64,000 bases of DNA from Bondarzewia mesenterica (taxonomy: Eukaryota; Basidiomycota; Agaricomycetes; Russulales; Bondarzewiaceae). Both the position numbers and the translations under genes were made by a program. Shown here in pieces: positions 9,674-21,323 of the stretch; the stretch's first letter is position 1, and every line of letters starts with the position of its first letter. The DNA lies in NCBI GenBank assembly GCA_004802705.1, contig SGPL01000012.1:62001-126000 (forward strand), written 5' to 3'. Below the pieces are notes generated by a model that was not told the DNA's origin, made no database searches, and worked only from the letters and a program-made list of their open reading frames with translations.

Positions 9674-11344
9674 GGCTTGTGTCTATTGCAACCTGTGTCC
9701 TGTGCCTATATTCACCTACGTTTCATGCCGCGGCAGGCCGCGGCGTATGTCTTCTTGATCACCGTTCTCGAACAGCTGCCTGCCTCCGCTGTTGTTACCG
9801 AAGTCATACCAAGACTTGCAGGCATTGCCTGTGAGTCGGAGAGGCTGTGACAAACGTGGTCTATGAAGCCGACGCTAGCAAGGTCGTCAGCATCGCTCCT
9901 GGTGTTCAATATAGAGGTGATATCTCAGAAGAAGTCTATGCCTTGCACTTTGCTCGTGACAAGGACGTCTCCCTGCCCGTCCCAAAATCCTTGATTGCCC
10001 TCCTCCCCTACGCTTTTTATGCCATCAGGCTTCATTTTCTGTTGCTCAACGTGTTCGTCCCTTTCGGCAAGCTACTCGCAACCACCTCCAGTATGGCCAA
10101 TTGCGACTAAGTCTTAAGAAGACCCACAAACCGCCGTCCCGTCACGAGAGACATTGACCAGGGTTGAACTGTGTCGGACGGATGATTTGAGGACGACTTA
10201 CCGGTAAATATTGGTCTTCATTCTGCTAAATGAGCACTGACTTACCTCTGCTCTTCCAAAGATCATATCTCCTGCCATCCACTTACAGTCATGATCGATG
10301 CTGCGCATGACGACGGAATAGGGCAATTTTTTTGAGACGCCTCCACGTTGGACGGTCTTGCCACTGCATCGCATTATTTATTTAACACCTGCACCAATTC
10401 GGCCCTGACTCCGATGTCTTCCTTCATCGCCATAAGGCTTAGAAGACGACTTCAAGCCTGCAACGCGCTCCACTACGTCATTGCATTTGTGTCCATGAGG
10501 TGTCCATGGTTCTGGCTGCGGTGACGATGGAGCGAGCGGCTGACGACGGAGCGTGGCGAAGTCGGACGCCGGATTTTGAAAGTGAACAGTGAGTTTCTGT
10601 GTCATCTTTCTTCCAGTTGAAATCCCGTTCAGCGGCGATTTCTTCGATACTTATCTCGAGTAGGAATAGGAATATTGCGTGCTTAGACGAGGTCAGCGGT
10701 CTCGACGCTGCAGCGCACTGCACACATTGCGAAGACAGATTTTCGCGCCCAGGACGGTTTACCGTTTCACGTTACCCGGCACTGCATGAGCAGATGTCTG
10801 ATGTATAAATCGCATAAGACTTGGCTCCCTTTTACATTCGGGTATCATATGGGAGATGCTAGAACGATGAGGGCAAGTGTGAGAGGTTTGGTGGCGTATA
10901 CGTAGATGATCAATATCAATGAGCATCGCATCTGATTCTTAGTTACGTTCCGAGAGTATCAACTTTTGCAAGTTGTGCATGTGCCGTCGTCGATCTGTGT
11001 CACTGCTCCGCGCGGTAACGATGCTGGCCAAGAGTCGCAATCGATATGATATTGTGGTTCTCTTGCTATGCAGTATTGTGATGATGAGTATGTTGGCTAT
11101 TATGCGATGCAATGAGATATCGTGATTGAGAGCATGATGGGTAGCGAGGGCCGGAGAATGACCCCCGGGTAGCGACGGGGGCGGGAGCGACGCCGGTGTA
11201 GCAGTCTAGAATCCAAGCTTTCAATTGGCCGGACGTCCTCGCGCCCCTTTCCTCTTCGCCATCCTCCTTCTTTTCCACCGTCACGTCCTGTGTTCCAACG
11301 TTCTCTTCTTCCCCGTGAATATCTTGACCGTGCCACGGCCTTGC

Positions 11345-12996
11345 ATGGACTCTTCTTTCCATTCACGCACATCGTCTCTCAACGTCACAAGTCCAACCAG
11401 TCCAGACATGTACCACCGGCCCTTTCCCTCTGTCCGCAATCCTTTTTCCACAAACTCATCAACCGCACATACTCCACGCATGTCGCCTTTACTGCCTCCG
11501 ACTGTACTCCCAGCAGCCTTCCCAAATAGCTCGTCTCAGAGCGTAATCGTTCCACCCGCCGCGGCTCCCCTTCCAAAGGAAGAGTCGATCCCTACCGTCT
11601 TTGGTCTACCTCTTAAATACGTGTCGTGAGTGTTTGGTGTTTGTGAACTGGAAGAAACCCATTCCGTTACTGAATGCACGAGCTACGCAGTCTCGTCACC
11701 CTTGCAGTCCAAAATGCGGCTCTCTCAATAGTCATGCACTACTCCCGCGTTTCAACCCCACCTTCTCTCTCCTACTCCCCCGCCTCCGCTGTGCTATTAA
11801 ACGAGATTTTCAAAGGTTCAATATCCTTCGTCGTCGCTGTTTGGCGCGTCGCAAGCGCTGATCGGCGTAAACCCTTCGCCGGCGCGCTGTCTTCTCCCAT
11901 CCAACAAGTCGTCCGGGAAATCTTCAGCCCAGACTGCTGGAAACTCTCTATCCCCGCCATCCTCTACGTCGTCCAAAACTCCCTTCAGTTTGTCGCTATC
12001 AGCAACCTCCCAGTTGCGACATTCCAGGTCACGTACCAGTTGAAAATCCTCACAACGGCCGCCTTTTCCGTCATGCTACTGTGCAAGCGGCTCAGCTCGG
12101 TGAAATGGGTCTCCCTCTTTTTCCTCGCGATCGGCGTTGCTATCGTACAGATACAGACGAGCACTAGCGCACATGCGCCGGTGCCCCAAAATGTCCCGGT
12201 CGGCAGCGCACATGATTCTGCGCCGCTGTACACACACATCATGAGCCCGCTCAAGGGCTTTGGCGCCGTCACGGCCGCCTGCTTCACCTCCGGGCTTGCG
12301 GGCGTATATTTCGAGATGGTGCTAAAAAATTCCAAGGCAGACCTCTGGGTGCGCAACGTTCAGCTCTCCCTATTTTCCCTTCTTCCTGCGCTCCTTCCCA
12401 TCTTCTACGCTCGCTCGCCTCCAGACTCGCGCGGCTTCTTTTTGGACCTGTTCAAACATTTCGGTGGATGGGCGTGGGCGACGGTGTCCATCCAGGTTTT
12501 TGGTGGTTTGGTGACGGCAATCGTGATCAAGTACTCGGACAACATTCTAAAGGGTTTTGCAACGTCCCTCTCCATCATCCTTTCCTTCCTCGCCTCCATC
12601 ATCCTCTTCAACTTCCGCCTCACGCCCTCTTTCATGGTCGGCTCCTCGACCGTGCTCGTGGCGACATGGATGTACAACCAACCCGCAGGCAGAGAACCCG
12701 CGATCCTCGTCAACGTCGTCAACGCTGGATCAAAGTCGGGCACTCCATGGCCCGGCTCGCCCCTCAGCCCCAACGCGCCCATCCTCGGACACTTTGACAG
12801 CAAGCACTCGTCGCCGAGGGTCCTCGCGACGGCTCTGGGACCAGAGAAGTACAGCCCGACGATGGAGTTTCACGAGACGCTCGACACGCCACGGTATCTC
12901 AACGCCCCTTACGGCTCGCCCTATCCCTCGCGCACGCCGTCGCCCGCACCTCCCCCGCCTCACGGACCCAGTTCACATTACTCCTCCGGGCGGTAA
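11345..12996 (+). CDS. Golgi nucleotide-sugar transporter (UDP-galactose/UDP-GlcNAc type, SLC35A-like)
   Basis: Two exons (11345-11625 and 11691-12996) give 528 residues. After a Ser/Pro-rich N-terminal tail of about 90 residues comes the membrane core, starting LKYVSLVTLAVQNAALSIVM. The SLC35A signatures follow: YVVQNSLQFVAISNLPVATF, QVTYQLKILTTA, GFGAVTAACFTSGLAGVYFE, KNSKADLWVRNVQLSLF, and GGLVTAIVIKYSDNILKGFA. Family knowledge: these proteins exchange cytosolic nucleotide sugars for luminal nucleotide monophosphate to feed glycosyltransferases. The match is closest to the UDP-galactose/UDP-GlcNAc group, but the exact substrate cannot be read from sequence. The C-terminal tail of about 100 residues after the last helix is Pro/Ser-rich and presumably cytosolic. 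A co-functional apyrase, which supplies the antiporter with NMP, lies 5 kb downstream. Confidence 0.9.
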
Positions 12997-13546
12997 CCCT
13001 CCTCCACTTGACCATCGTACGGAAATGGGAGTGGTCCAACCGCGCCTGGCTCGCGTGCGTTCTGCGGGGCGGGGACGCGTGGGACGAAACGATACCCAAT
13101 TTACTTAGAAGCTGAACAATCATATACACTCCCTTACGAAACTCACTCTACTGTCCTATTTATCATCATGCTCGGTGCTCATTCACATAGGCTCAGATCC
13201 GACACGCTGCTGCCCAGACCACACGATTCTTTCGTTTCAATTCAATATTTCTATACGCCCTCTCCGGCCCCATTTGCGTACATATACAAATTTTCTGTAA
13301 CTGGTGTTTTTTTCCACAGTAAATCAGTGCACTTTCTTAGACTAATCAGTAGCTCCAGGCATACATCGTCCGTTGTTGCTTTGGGTAATACTACATTTTC
13401 CGATATTCGATGCGGGACGGGTTGACAGCGTCTACATGGTCTATATTTGAATCACGGGCCGCTGTCACCTGCTGGGAAAGTAAAATCATATGACATTGTC
13501 CGAGGCTTTGGTCAGACGCCGCCGTCGGCGAGCTAGTTGTTGGAAG

Positions 13547-14728
13547 ATGTCGATTGATCTCGAGTGGAACAAACTCGACTCATCTCTGGCCGACTCGCTC
13601 ATCGACGTCCTCAACAGACAGCTCCAAAATGCACCCAGGCCATCCTTCATTGGGCCCGTCGAGATAACGTCTTTCGACTTTGGTTCAGAAGCCCCGGACA
13701 TTGAGCTTATCGATCTCCGGAACGTTCACCCTGACTTTCTGGAGGACGACGACGACCTCGACGGTGACAAGGATCCTGTCAAGGTGACCGAAGGCGCGGA
13801 GGACGAGGATGGGTTTGAATGGGTTCCTCGACGGGCGGTGGGGAGAGCGATGGCGGAGGAAGCGCCCGCGTACCATCATCTCCCGCCGCACATCCGCTAC
13901 GGCCACGGGCCATCGAGCGAGATGTTCACCTCGACGCCGTCTCTGGCCACTCCCAGAGATTTATGGAACCCATCCATGACCGTCCCAGCGCTGAACCCAC
14001 GGACACCATATCCTTTCCGCGTCTCCTCCCCGTCCGTCACCCCGTCCTTCGCTACCGCTTTCCATTCACAATACGCCTCTGTTCGACCCACAGCCATGCC
14101 ATCCCCTCCCTCCCCATTCTCCCACTCTCACTCCCCCTCCGCACCCGCCGCCGCCAATCCTTCCTCTTCCACGCCGCCCGACGCCTCCGACGGTCCTCCA
14201 CCAGACAACCCACATCCGAATCTACAACTACACCTACACATCACCTGGCACTCCAACCTACGCCTCACACTCGCCACATCCCTGCGCATCAACTATCCTT
14301 CTCCGCTCTTCATGTCTCTCCCCATCCGCCTCGCCATCACCGGCCTCCTCTTTACCGGCGAGCTCGCCGTCGCCTACGAGGGCGCGGGGCCCACTCGCCG
14401 CGTGCACCTCTGCATCCTAGATGAGCTCGATCCTTACGGTCCTGCAGGTGAGCGTCCCAAACGCGACTCGGTCGGCAGCGCGCCTGGCGACGCTCCTGAC
14501 GACGATGGTGTGGGCGGCACTGCAGCCGCGCATCAGCGAGCGGGGAAGCCGCTGCCGATCGGGCAGAGGCTGCTCCCGAATATCTTCATTGAAAGCGAGC
14601 TTGGACAGGCGGATAAGCATGTGTTGAAGAATGTGACGAGGGTGGAGAGGTTCATCCAGGATGTCATTCGGAAGACGGTCGAGGAGGAGCTTGTTTTTCC
14701 TAATTTCCACACCTTAGTTCTAGGATAG
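13547..14728 (+). CDS. MDM12: MDM12, ERMES complex lipid-transfer subunit
   Basis: A single-exon gene of 393 residues. The N terminus MSIDLEWNKLDSSLADSLID and then PGPVEITSFDFG-like sequence (here IGPVEITSFDFGSEAPDIEL) is diagnostic for Mdm12. The C-terminal part (LHLHITWHSNLRLTLATSLR, LPIRLAITGLLFTGELAVAY, and FIESELGQADKHVLKNVTRV) completes the SMP lipid-binding fold. Family knowledge: Mdm12 is the soluble subunit that bridges ER Mmm1 and mitochondrial Mdm10/Mdm34 in the ER-mitochondria encounter structure. An upstream in-frame ATG at 13490 is less likely than 13547, where the conserved N terminus begins. The central ~120 residues (about 80-240) are an acidic then Pro/Ser/His-rich insertion, long compared with yeast. 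The gene follows the transporter in tandem and is convergent with ELP3. Confidence 0.95.
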   Translation: MSIDLEWNKLDSSLADSLIDVLNRQLQNAPRPSFIGPVEITSFDFGSEAPDIELIDLRNVHPDFLEDDDDLDGDKDPVKVTEGAEDEDGFEWVPRRAVGRAMAEEAPAYHHLPPHIRYGHGPSSEMFTSTPSLATPRDLWNPSMTVPALNPRTPYPFRVSSPSVTPSFATAFHSQYASVRPTAMPSPPSPFSHSHSPSAPAAANPSSSTPPDASDGPPPDNPHPNLQLHLHITWHSNLRLTLATSLRINYPSPLFMSLPIRLAITGLLFTGELAVAYEGAGPTRRVHLCILDELDPYGPAGERPKRDSVGSAPGDAPDDDGVGGTAAAHQRAGKPLPIGQRLLPNIFIESELGQADKHVLKNVTRVERFIQDVIRKTVEEELVFPNFHTLVLG

Positions 14729-15006
14729 GACTGGACATGGATACGCATTGGGGCGTGGAGCATATTGTATTGATACAAAAGGTGTACTTTTACGATCGTG
14801 TCTTGTTCAATTATGGTGTCGTGCGCCGTGCAAAACGCCCACGAAGGAGAAGGTATTGGATCAAAATATGTGCGGCATCTGTGTTTTCTAAAGAAAGATT
14901 TTCCCCACATCAAATCGCATTCCGAGGATGACTCCGGCACATGACAGTGACAGTAGGAACATAACTAGCCGTACAATAATTTTGCATTGATACAGTGAGA
15001 TGACGA

Positions 15007-17219
15007 TTACAATAGCATCTTGCTCATGTATGGCCCGTCGAGCTCGTACCCCAGACGGCGATAATAATCCCGGGTGCCAACGCCTACAATAAAATAGGAT
15101 CGGAGGATCAGAGATGGGCCACAATCTGAGAGGGGTTCGACACGTACCGGAGATAACAGCAAGTTTGACACTCCCATGCTCTTCCCTTGCTATTCGCTCC
15201 GCTTCCTCCATCAGCAGCGTGCCGAAGCCCTGCGTGGTAAAGAAAAGCTCCATCCTTTGCCCTGGCAACCCAAGATACATCGAAGCTCACCTGATGTTGA
15301 AACTTGGTCGGATCCCTCCCATGAACGGGCACTGCCGTCCCATAGACATGCAACTCGCGCACGATGCTCGTCCCACCCTCCGCACCCTCCTTCCGCACAA
15401 GCTCCGGCCTGAACGTCCCTTCTTCAGAGCACTTCCTCAGACGGAGAAGGCCGATGAGGATGTCCCGCTCTGGGTCCTCGTACGAGAGAAAGGTCTCCCA
15501 TCCTCCATTGGCAGTGTAATCTCGTCGAAGAAGCTCGACAGACTCCGGGCGAACCTTGTGGTGAATCTCGTGTATCTGCAAAAAATAGCTCGTTGTATGA
15601 AGCACCGTTGCAACGAGGACGGAGGAAAACACATACCCCAACTTCGCGAAAACGGACGTCTCGGCATTCCGCACCAAAATCCTTCATGCGATTCAAAGCC
15701 AGCTCTCGCAGATTGCCTGAATTCTCACAGCCAGACGTCACCAATGGCAACGGGATATCTCTGAATCCACAGAAAATGTGAGCGGCCCTTCCGGACAAGC
15801 GTAAAAAAAAAAATAACGCACCGTTGCACACGATAAACCCTCGTCCATGGGGGAACTAGTGCCAAAATTCTCGCTACAACATCCACCAGTACATTCGGCG
15901 TGTAGTTCTTGTACCTGCCCGTTCTCCACAGTTCATATAACCCAGTCCCTCTGATGACCAACGTAGGATAAATCTTCAACCCATCGCTTCTGAACATGGG
16001 GTTCTCAAAATACTCCTTGAACTGCTCCAGATCGCGTTCCACGCCCACGTTCGGGAGGTCAGGCATCATGTGTGCTACAACCTTGAAGCCAGCGTCTTTT
16101 GCGAGGTGGAACGACTCAGAAACAGCGCGGACGGTGTGTCCACGATTCGTGTCGCGTGCAACGTCTTCATAGACGGACTGCACGCCAATTTCCAGTCGCG
16201 TGCAGCCATAGCGGAGCATTTGGCTCAGATGGGGTCTAAGACAATAGTCGGGACGGGTTTCTATCGTAATTCCTATGGCTTTCGACTTGCTCTGTTCTGA
16301 GTAGCTGAGGGATCGGTCAAACCTCTGCGTCAACGTGAGCTTTTCTGAACAACTGGTGAAGGTGCTCACCGGACTGCCTCATCCACATCTGTCCCGGTAA
16401 ATCCGGACAGCGCATTGTGCAGTTGAGCTACAAATTTATTGCGATACTCTTCTGGCATGCTCATAAAGGTTCCGCCCATCACGATAAACTCCACCTGATC
16501 GAATCGTGAGATCACAATCCGTTGTTGTCGAGTTCTAAGTCTGCGCTTACCTTGTCGACGCTGTGCCCCAAGCTCTTCAGCTGTTCCACCCGTCCTCGTG
16601 TTTGCTCATACGGATCGTACCGAGCACGAATGGCCCGCATACTCGTTGGTTCATAACCCGTGTAGCTCTGTGTGCTGTAATCAAAATCTGAATCTGGGCC
16701 TCCTGGGCAATATCTTGGGCGCAGAAATATGAGATCAATGCACACACTAAGTCAAAAAATAGCAGCATGCTTACACGCAAATATTGCCTGTCATCGCGAT
16801 ATGTGGACACCGATGCGGTTTGCACATAACTGCGACCACTGCAATCTATGAGATGTGTAAGTCACAGTTCATGATCAAGACGTCTCTGCGAGAAATAGAT
16901 ATCCGCGTACCCCACTAGCGGTCCGTATTGGCCTGGCCTTCAACTTGGGTAACAACGCTTTCTTGTGGTCATCTGGGATTGCACTGATGATATCCACCAA
17001 ACGAGGAACACCCCCGAAGCCGAATTTCTTGCTCATCTTCGCACGCAGCTCATTCAGAGATACGGATTCATTGGCATCATGAGCTTTGATGAGCTCTGCG
17101 GCAATTCCAGATGTAACTCGGAGAAGCTGTTCAGCCTGAGAGGGGCCTGTGCCGAGATGAGATGACAGCCAGAGAGATTTAAAGAAAAACGTACCATCTA
17201 CTCGTGTTTTCTGCACCAT
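15007..17219 (-). CDS. ELP3: Elongator complex catalytic subunit ELP3 (radical SAM / acetyltransferase)
   Basis: Ten exons joined by GT-AG introns give 562 residues in one frame: 17219-17195, 17146-16911, 16845-16775, 16713-16551, 16494-16370, 16322-15822, 15760-15637, 15575-15291, 15229-15148 and 15083-15007. The N-terminal domain ends [13 protein letters not shown]. The iron-sulfur cysteines of the radical SAM domain are in [51 protein letters not shown] and [11 protein letters not shown] follow. The C-terminal GNAT acetyltransferase domain carries [14 protein letters not shown] and [18 protein letters not shown]. Family knowledge: Elp3 uses acetyl-CoA to make the cm5U-type modification of wobble uridine in tRNA. 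Exon 1 is only 25 nt (nine codons). One intron ends in AAG rather than CAG/TAG. It is convergent with MDM12 and divergent from the apyrase gene. Confidence 0.97.
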
Positions 17220-17890
17220 CGTAAAGAGAAGCTTCCGACTTGGCAAGAAAACGATAGTACGTCTCCGATGCTGGATCTGAAGACAAATGAAATTTAAGGT
17301 CTCCCTTAGGTGGATGCTTCTTCTCAGGGAGTCCGAGTCGCTGAGATAGTAGACCGACACGTCGGGGGGGTGCACTGTCAGTTATTGAACTAGAAGCGAT
17401 GCCCTGAGATTTAAACAATGACCTACCTCTGATGTTACGAGTGACGGTGGCCGGTATGGACGTTACAGTAATGTCGTGTTTCTTCAGCCAACTTATCACG
17501 GAGTTGAAATACACCGTGGGAACACCTACCTGATCGATCTTTCAGTGAAACTTTCATTGTCTTTCACTGGTAAGGTCGACTCTTGTGATAGAACGAATAC
17601 CTTGAATCTGGTGGATATGTTTGTGTTCAGGTTAATCCTGCGATGGCCTAGCCTTCAGCAACTTTGACTTTGAAGCTTCGAGCTTGAAGCTGAAAAGTCT
17701 CAGGCTCCAGTATCCAGCCTCTGTAAAACATACGTGGGAACAAGTTACCCTTGCAAGAGAGGTCTTTGCCAGCCCGTTTGCCATCCAAGCCGTTGCTCGT
17801 CCAGACTAACTTGAAGTGACACTTGAGAACTCTTCTGGAATATCCCCAAAAACGTTTTTACTGCCATTATCTCTGTCGCAGGCCATCCTT

Positions 17891-20262
17891 ATGCCGCCTC
17901 CGACAGCTGCTGACTCCTGGCTGAATTCTCGTCGGTTTGGTCTTGTAATTGATGCTGGCTCGTCAGGCTCTCGTTTGCAGATATACAGTTGGCGGGACGC
18001 GCGCGCGGTTAGAGACGAACTTGGCCGGGAAGTATTCTACTCTCTGCCAAAAGTTGAGAAGGGTACACAGGATGCGGAGGACTGGGTGAGTAAAGTGGAG
18101 CCTGGTAAGTGTCAAACTCCCTGTGCTAGTACTTTGATACTCAGCGTCTTGGTTTAACTTGCCTAGGCATATCCTCTTTCGCCAGTCATCCTGAAGGCGT
18201 AGCATCGTATCTCGCTCCGCTGTTGGACCATGCTCAAAAAAATATTCCCCCATCTCTCCATTCAGAAACACCACTATTCTTACTGGCCACTGCTGGCATG
18301 CGTCTGTTGTCACCTGAACAGCAGGCCACCGTTCTCCAATCAACGTGCCATTTCTTGAAATTCCATTCGAACTTCCGAATAGATGACCCATCTCCAGCGG
18401 GACCTTGTGGGTCTAGTGTCCGAATCATCACCGGCGAAGAAGAGGGTTTGTTCGGATGGATCGCAGTCAACTACCTCATGGATGGATTTGGTCCTTCTGA
18501 CACAGACCGTACAACTTATGGATTTTTGGACATGGGCGGCGCATCTACACAGATTGCATTCGAGCCGAGTAAAGAGGAGCGGGAAAAGGCACAAAATTTA
18601 ATCGACGTGCGGCTTCGCCTCATGGGGGGCGAGGAGATCCATCATCAAGTGTTTGTTACTACTTGGTTGGGGTACGGCACGAATCAAGCTCGGGAGCGAT
18701 ATGTTGGACATGCTATCAACGATTACGAGCAGCTCCGCATCGGCTCGTCTTCCGATAACGGCGAAGTAGTTGACGACCCATGTTTGCCTAAAGACCTCCG
18801 ACTCGTCGAGTCACCTGTCCACATGGGCTCTTCGACGTCTCACACTCGGAAACCCCACATCTTACAGGGCTCCGGCTCGTTTGGCCAATGCCTTGAACGT
18901 GTATCGCCTTTGCTCAACAAGTCCGCTCCCTGCCAGGTCTCACCATGTCTTTTCAATGGAGTACACGTGCCACCCATCGACTTCTCCGTCTCTCATTTCA
19001 TTGGTGTGTCGGAATATTGGTATTCCTCCGAGCATATATTCGGATTGGGCGGTGCTTACGACTTCGTGCAATATGAACAGGCTGCGTCCAAGTTCTGTGG
19101 GAAAAATTGGGCTGAGATTCTGCGGATGCATGAGAAGTCCAAACAGCGTGGTCGCCTCGGTGGGGACGGACAGATCGAAAAGGGAGGTCAGGTTGTAGGG
19201 CTCGACAAATGGGGAGACAAAGTTGAAGTTTCGAGGTTGGAGATGCAATGCTTCAAGGCGGCATGGGTCGTCAACGTCTTACACGAGGGCCTTGGAATGC
19301 CCAGGATCGTCGACCCAGGCGGGAATATTACCACGCATCCCGAGGACATTGAGAATCATGCCAAACAGAAGGGCCTAGGACCTCCAACCTTTCAATCGAT
19401 GGATTCAGTGGGTGACATTGCCATCAGTTGGACGCTGGGTAAAATGGTCCTCGAGGCAAGCAAAGAGGTACCTCCTCTTTACCACGACAACCATCCGTTG
19501 GTTGATCCTTTGGATGACATTTCCAATGCCGACAATTCTCCTATTCAACCTATCCGATCGCCATTCCAGTTCGACTTTGATGCCATTGAGGATCACATAT
19601 CCTCCCATCTTCCGTCTTCTCTCACTCGTCAATCTCTAGGTTTCTCATTCATCGGCTTCATGTTTTATCTTGTCGTGTCCATCTCTATTTGTCTAGTCAT
19701 ATGGCGGTTGCGTCATTACATCCGGATGTGCGCTCGGCGCTTCTTGGGCTCATCTCCCAAGCGAGATCAGGACCTCGCAGCTGTCTCACTGGAGGAAGGC
19801 AACTATCTGATCGGTAATAGTGTCGTATCGTCATCACCGCGGCCGACATCAACACCCGCCTCTCGTAGATGGCTTCGCTCGTTCCGCCGAGCTGCTTCCT
19901 TTTGGCATATGCGCCCACCTCAAATTATTCATCTGCAGAAGCCGCACTTACGAGCCTCACATCCATCGCCGAATGTTATATCTCCGACGCGATCACTATC
20001 GTACCCGTCCTTCCATCATAGCAATCCAAATGTCTACAAGCCGACGTCCGCTTCGGCGTCGATATCGCCGACGGTTGGTCCGTTCGATGACAACGCCTTT
20101 AAAATAAATGGTGAGGTCGGGGGTACGTCTGCGACATCAATATACTCGCGGTCACGAAATTCCTCCACCATCAGTCTCTCGACTCTCGTTCCTCGCCAAC
20201 CAATATCTCGGACTCCTAGTGGACTACAAGTTCCCTCTGGCACCCCATTTTTGGACGAATGA
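17891..20262 (+). CDS. YND1: Golgi apyrase of the GDA1/CD39 family (Ynd1-like)
   Basis: Two exons (17891-18104, 18167-20262) encode 769 residues. The apyrase conserved regions are all present: VIDAGSSGSRLQIYSW (ACR1), LLATAGMRLL (ACR2), ITGEEEGLFGWIAVNYL (ACR3, with the catalytic Glu), GFLDMGGASTQIAFEP (ACR4) and FGLGGAYDFVQYEQAASKFC (ACR5). A single membrane segment near residue 590 (GFSFIGFMFYLVVSISICLV) is followed by a basic, Ser-rich cytosolic tail of about 160 residues. There is no N-terminal signal anchor, so topology resembles yeast Ynd1 rather than Gda1. Family knowledge: the enzyme hydrolyses luminal nucleoside di- and triphosphates, providing NMP for nucleotide-sugar antiport. A sugar transporter of that type lies in the same window. 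ELP3 is divergent, 671 bp away. Confidence 0.93.
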
Positions 20263-20547
20263 TCAACTCTCCCTGTACTCCATCTTCGCCATGGATTGAC
20301 ATTCCGTTGTTCGTCTATTTTGAACTACCTTCATTCCAGAACGCATATTCGTGGACACGCTGTTAACCTACCAATTTGAATCATATGTATTCGCTACCGG
20401 ACTTGTCGTTGGATACCCTTAAGAATTATATCTATTCTCTATGTCTATGCTTAGATTAACCGCCATGGATTTTATGCTCCGTATATCAGACCGTCCAGCA
20501 GATGCGTTGCAAAATCACAATTGATTAGCCCCTTGGCCCATATGTCT

Positions 20548-21320
20548 CTAAGGCACAGGCCGACCATCTCGAGGTCTGGTCTCAGTGAACGGTTTGGGTA
20601 GTAAATAGACAGGACCCGAGGCGGCAGTCCAGCTATCGCTAACATTGGATATCATCAAAAAGGAACCCACAGGTCCTTCCGTCATCCACCTAGATGCATG
20701 TATCGTGCGCGTCAAGGTGAAGGTGCAGCACATGGTTGCGAAGTCAAGATGACCTGCGTGAGACGTTGTAAAGGTTGCGAGGACGATTCGCTCCCATAGC
20801 GGTGCAGACAAGAGATAGACACGCTAATAACGGACAATTTTCGCACCAGAGTCGCGAGAGCGAGTGACTCCTGCCTCATACCGCGGTGGATTGACGTCGA
20901 AGCACACCAACAAGGCGCGGGCCGCGGGAGTGCACAATAAGGCACACGGTTCGGAAGAAGAAAGTATAAATTAAGGAAGCCCCAGCTGAGAAAGGCAGGC
21001 GTGTAGGAATGCTGGATTGACATACCTTCCCAGTGGTGCCGTAAAATCTTTGAGCCTCGCGTTCTATCTCAACTAACACCTTGTGGTCGTTGTGGAGCTC
21101 TTGACACCGCAAAAGTTCCTGGGCCTAGCCATACGCATCGTACTATAGAGACAACATCGGCTCTGTGGTACCAGGTTTGATAGACAATGTTATCCTCAAG
21201 CGCGCGAAATGCACCAATGCTAGATCATACTATCAGATGGTTTACTTCTCTGCGGTTACTGGTGTCCCGGCACAGTGAGACGATAAACAAATGGGCATAT
21301 CATCCTTTTGATAAAAGAAC
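20548..21320 (-). CDS. Possible small coiled-coil protein gene, incomplete model
   Basis: Between YND1 and the Tudor-like gene the minus strand carries coding-like pieces. An exon-like block around 21228-21027, split by a plausible 60-nt intron, reads IGAFRALEDNI then AQELLRCQELHNDHKVLVEI and EREAQRFYGTTGK. It ends at a good GTATGT donor at 21026. This is a charged helix with coiled-coil spacing. Downstream, 20811-20548 is open and ends SGPVYLLPKPFTETRPRDGR. A ~200 nt intron would be needed to join them, and two competing frames exist there. I do not recognise the protein, cannot fix the start, and treat the model as tentative. Confidence 0.3.
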
Positions 21321-21323
21321 AGA

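Larger units (their letters stand above)
7035..11344. other. Gene-poor region upstream of MRP51 and the sugar transporter
   Basis: 4.3 kb in which I can support no intact gene. It contains the possible gene remnant around 7771-8519, short direct repeats at 9383-9673, a 12-bp tandem repeat at 9538-9571, and several open frames under 140 codons without known motifs. One example is 9847-10110, which lacks an ATG start. The last few hundred bases before 11345 are pyrimidine-rich on the plus strand and probably form the transporter promoter and leader. Confidence 0.5.

Noticed and set aside
12557..13108. A 183-codon frame overlapping the sugar transporter
   Set aside because: Same-strand shadow in another phase of a conserved membrane protein; Ser/Arg/Pro-rich low-complexity translation.
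17179..17514. Open frame upstream of ELP3 on the same strand
   Set aside because: It lies in the ELP3 leader, in a different phase from exon 1, with no conserved motif.
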